Shown here: piece by piece, positions 62,829 through 64,000 of the stretch | Layout: the number at the start of each line of letters is the position of its first letter | Numbering within the stretch: position 1 is the first letter of the stretch | Source of the DNA: Ensifer adhaerens | GTDB lineage: Bacteria > Pseudomonadota > Alphaproteobacteria > Rhizobiales > Rhizobiaceae | Direction: 5' to 3' | NCBI RefSeq assembly: GCF_002007205.1 | Contig: NZ_LAZS01000006.1 | Coordinates: 620,001-684,000 of the forward strand | Length of the DNA stretch: 64,000 nt | Made by a program: the position numbers and the translations under genes | The notes under the pieces: generated by a model | Told to the model about the DNA's origin: nothing | What the model saw: the letters and a program-made list of their open reading frames with translations, nothing else | Databases searched by the model: none

Positions 62829-63079
62829 CCCGACCTCCACGGAGTGACGAGAGCGTCCGATTATCGGACATGCCGCCGCCCCATATGCACCGGAAGGACC
62901 CTAAATAGGCGTGGTTAATAAAGCTCATCGACCTCGACCGGCAATCTGGGGAGCCCACGTTAGGGCTCCGTTTACCAATCTCCGCTAGTTGGCCTCCCTT
63001 TTCGCGGCTCGACAGATTGCCTTTGGCGGGCGCACCGGCCCTTTTTGCTGTGCTGCCGCCATTGAATCGCCGCCCGCAA
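62829..63079. other. Upstream region of mcp and rpmH
   Basis: Non-coding divergent interval. It holds a 15-bp palindrome at 62855-62869 and a short hairpin, GGAGCCC/GGGCTCC, at 62950-62969. I see no gene. Confidence 0.5.
62855..62869. promoter_or_regulatory. Palindrome before the chemoreceptor gene
   Basis: GTCCGAT and ATCGGAC are separated by one T, a perfect 7-1-7 inverted repeat 27 bp before the chemoreceptor start. It may be an operator or a leader hairpin. Confidence 0.4.
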
Positions 63080-63108
63080 TTGACTTTCCGGGAAAATTCC
63101 CCTTATAA
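63080..63108 (+). promoter_or_regulatory. rpmH promoter
   Basis: -35 TTGACT (63080-63085), a 17-bp spacer and -10 TTATAA (63103-63108) make a strong sigma-70 promoter about 115 bp before rpmH. Confidence 0.8.
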
Positions 63109-63224
63109 GCCGCGCACGTCCGGTCAAGCCCTCCTGCCCGAAATGGCGGAGCCATGTCCGATAACGTAAACGCTCCTTGCTACACGCAAACCCAAGAAGG
63201 GCCGCACACCGCGGTATTAAATAA

Positions 63225-63359
63225 ATGAAGCGTACCTACCAACCGTCCAAGCTTGTCCGCAAGCGTCGCCACGGCTTCCGTTCGCGTATGGCTACCAAGG
63301 GTGGCCAAAAGGTCCTCGCAGCCCGCCGGGCTCGTGGCCGCAAGCGTCTTTCGGCTTAA
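63225..63359 (+). CDS. rpmH: 50S ribosomal protein L34
   Basis: The 44-residue ribosomal protein L34. It begins [20 protein letters not shown] and ends with the family's [11 protein letters not shown], highly basic and full length. It lies ahead of rnpA, the near-universal bacterial order rpmH-rnpA-yidC. A strong promoter lies about 115 bp upstream. Confidence 0.98.
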   Translation: MKRTYQPSKLVRKRRHGFRSRMATKGGQKVLAARRARGRKRLSA

Positions 63360-63391
63360 GCCGAAACTGCCCGAAACCAGTGTCCGGGCAC

Positions 63392-63778
63392 ATGACGTCA
63401 GATAAAGACAAAACGACTGTCGGGCGGCTGAAAAGCCGTCCGCAGTTTTTGGCCGTTCGGGCAGGAGAAGGCCGCAGAGGCCCCCTGTTTCTCCTCGAAG
63501 TGCTCGACCGCAACGATCCGGAAGGCGAAGCCCGCGTCGGCTTCACCGTCACCAAAAAACACGGCAATGCCGTCGAGCGAAACCGGATCCGCCGACGCCT
63601 GAAAGAGGCGGTGCGGCTTTCCGCCGGGTTTGCAATGAAACCCGGACACGACTATGTGATTGTCGCCCGACGCGAACTCCTGAATGCTCCCTTCGACGCC
63701 TTGACCCGGGGCCTTCGCGAGCGCATCGAAAACAAGCCGAAACAGAAGCGGCCGCCGGCCGGTTCCAGGAAACTATGA
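63392..63778 (+). CDS. rnpA: Ribonuclease P protein component
   Basis: Protein subunit of RNase P, 128 residues, which helps the catalytic RNA trim tRNA 5' ends. The conserved RNR motif is in [27 protein letters not shown], with the N-terminal [14 protein letters not shown] and the [12 protein letters not shown] core. A GTG four codons earlier is a possible start; neither has a clear ribosome site. It follows rpmH by 32 bp and overlaps yidC by one base. Confidence 0.94.
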   Translation: MTSDKDKTTVGRLKSRPQFLAVRAGEGRRGPLFLLEVLDRNDPEGEARVGFTVTKKHGNAVERNRIRRRLKEAVRLSAGFAMKPGHDYVIVARRELLNAPFDALTRGLRERIENKPKQKRPPAGSRKL

Positions 63779-64000
63779 TGGAAAAAAACCGCAACTATTT
63801 CGTGGCGATTGGCCTGTCCGTGCTGATCCTCATTGCCTGGCAGTTCCTTTACGTCAATCCGAAGATTGAAAAGGAACGCATTGCTGCGGAAGCGCTGCAG
63901 GCCCAGCAGGCACAGTCGCAGTCGGCAACGCCGTCTCAGCAGACGCCGGGTCAGGCCCTGCCGGGTGGCGGCGCAATCCCGGGCGCCGGTGAAAACCGCG
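63778..64000 (+). CDS. yidC: Membrane protein insertase YidC (5' part)
   Basis: Insertase that places membrane proteins into the inner membrane. Only about 74 residues are visible: [29 protein letters not shown], the N-terminal helix with its aromatic end, then a charged helix KIEKERIAAEALQAQQAQ and a Gln/Pro/Gly-rich stretch. The reading frame runs past the window edge. The ATG shares a base with the rnpA stop (TGATG); an ATG one codon upstream is also possible. Confidence 0.93.
   Translation, partial: MEKNRNYFVAIGLSVLILIAWQFLYVNPKIEKERIAAEALQAQQAQSQSATPSQQTPGQALPGGGAIPGAGENR

Overview
The window is GC-rich chromosomal DNA of an alphaproteobacterium in the Rhizobiaceae, most likely Sinorhizobium/Ensifer. 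I base this on gene content and order recognised from memory, not on a database search: phoR-pstS-pstC with ppk2; the fructose uptake set frcB-frcC-frcA-frcK with frcR; pgi, frk, pyrE and pyrC close by; and the cAMP cluster clr-cyaD1-(FecR)-(Sel1)-spdA. The kdp potassium operon sitting between these blocks suggests a species other than the S. meliloti reference strain.

Layout. 1-6.1 kb: phosphate genes (pstC partial, pstS, phoR) on the minus strand, with a three-half-site Pho box before pstS, and ppk2 diverging from phoR. 6.1-9.1 kb: a nitronate monooxygenase, tRNA-Thr(CGT), a lower-GC stretch, and a VOC-family gene behind a SoxR-type promoter. 9.2-13.8 kb: a probable envelope cluster (membrane protein, DUF2950, DUF3300, EF-hand protein, glycine-zipper lipoprotein). 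14.3-17 kb: a class C beta-lactamase and an alpha/beta-hydrolase lipoprotein. 17-25.1 kb: kdp genes on the minus strand, transcribed as a small 27-residue membrane ORF, kdpF, A, B, C, D, E. 25.3-30 kb: an AI-2E-type permease, an MFS transporter and fadD. 30-35.6 kb: pgi, a DUF2975/XRE pair with its own operator-promoter, frk, pyrE and pyrC. 35.8-41.5 kb: the frc fructose system with its ROK regulator and a mutarotase. 41.5-48.9 kb: DoxX, then the cAMP module, a tandem palindromic repeat array, a proline-racemase-family enzyme and the phosphodiesterase. 49-58.6 kb: putA, YigZ, an aldo/keto reductase, DUF1810, a 34-residue membrane protein, a MerR regulator with duplicated operators, small secreted proteins and tRNA-Arg(ACG). 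58.8-64 kb: an orphan histidine kinase, a chemotaxis receptor and rpmH-rnpA-yidC (partial).

How the genes work together. Phosphate sensing and uptake (PhoR, Pst) lie beside polyphosphate metabolism (Ppk2). Fructose enters by FrcBCA, is phosphorylated by Frk, and joins glycolysis through Pgi. A cAMP circuit is readable in one stretch: the CHASE2 cyclase makes cAMP, Clr senses it, a perfect Clr-type palindrome precedes the Sel1 gene, and SpdA is placed to hydrolyse cyclic nucleotide. Hydroxyproline/proline use is suggested by the racemase-family enzyme and PutA. No CRISPR array, phage or complete insertion sequence was seen. The least explained items are the 27- and 34-residue membrane proteins, the DUF3300/DUF2950 cluster, and several palindromic operators whose regulators are unknown.
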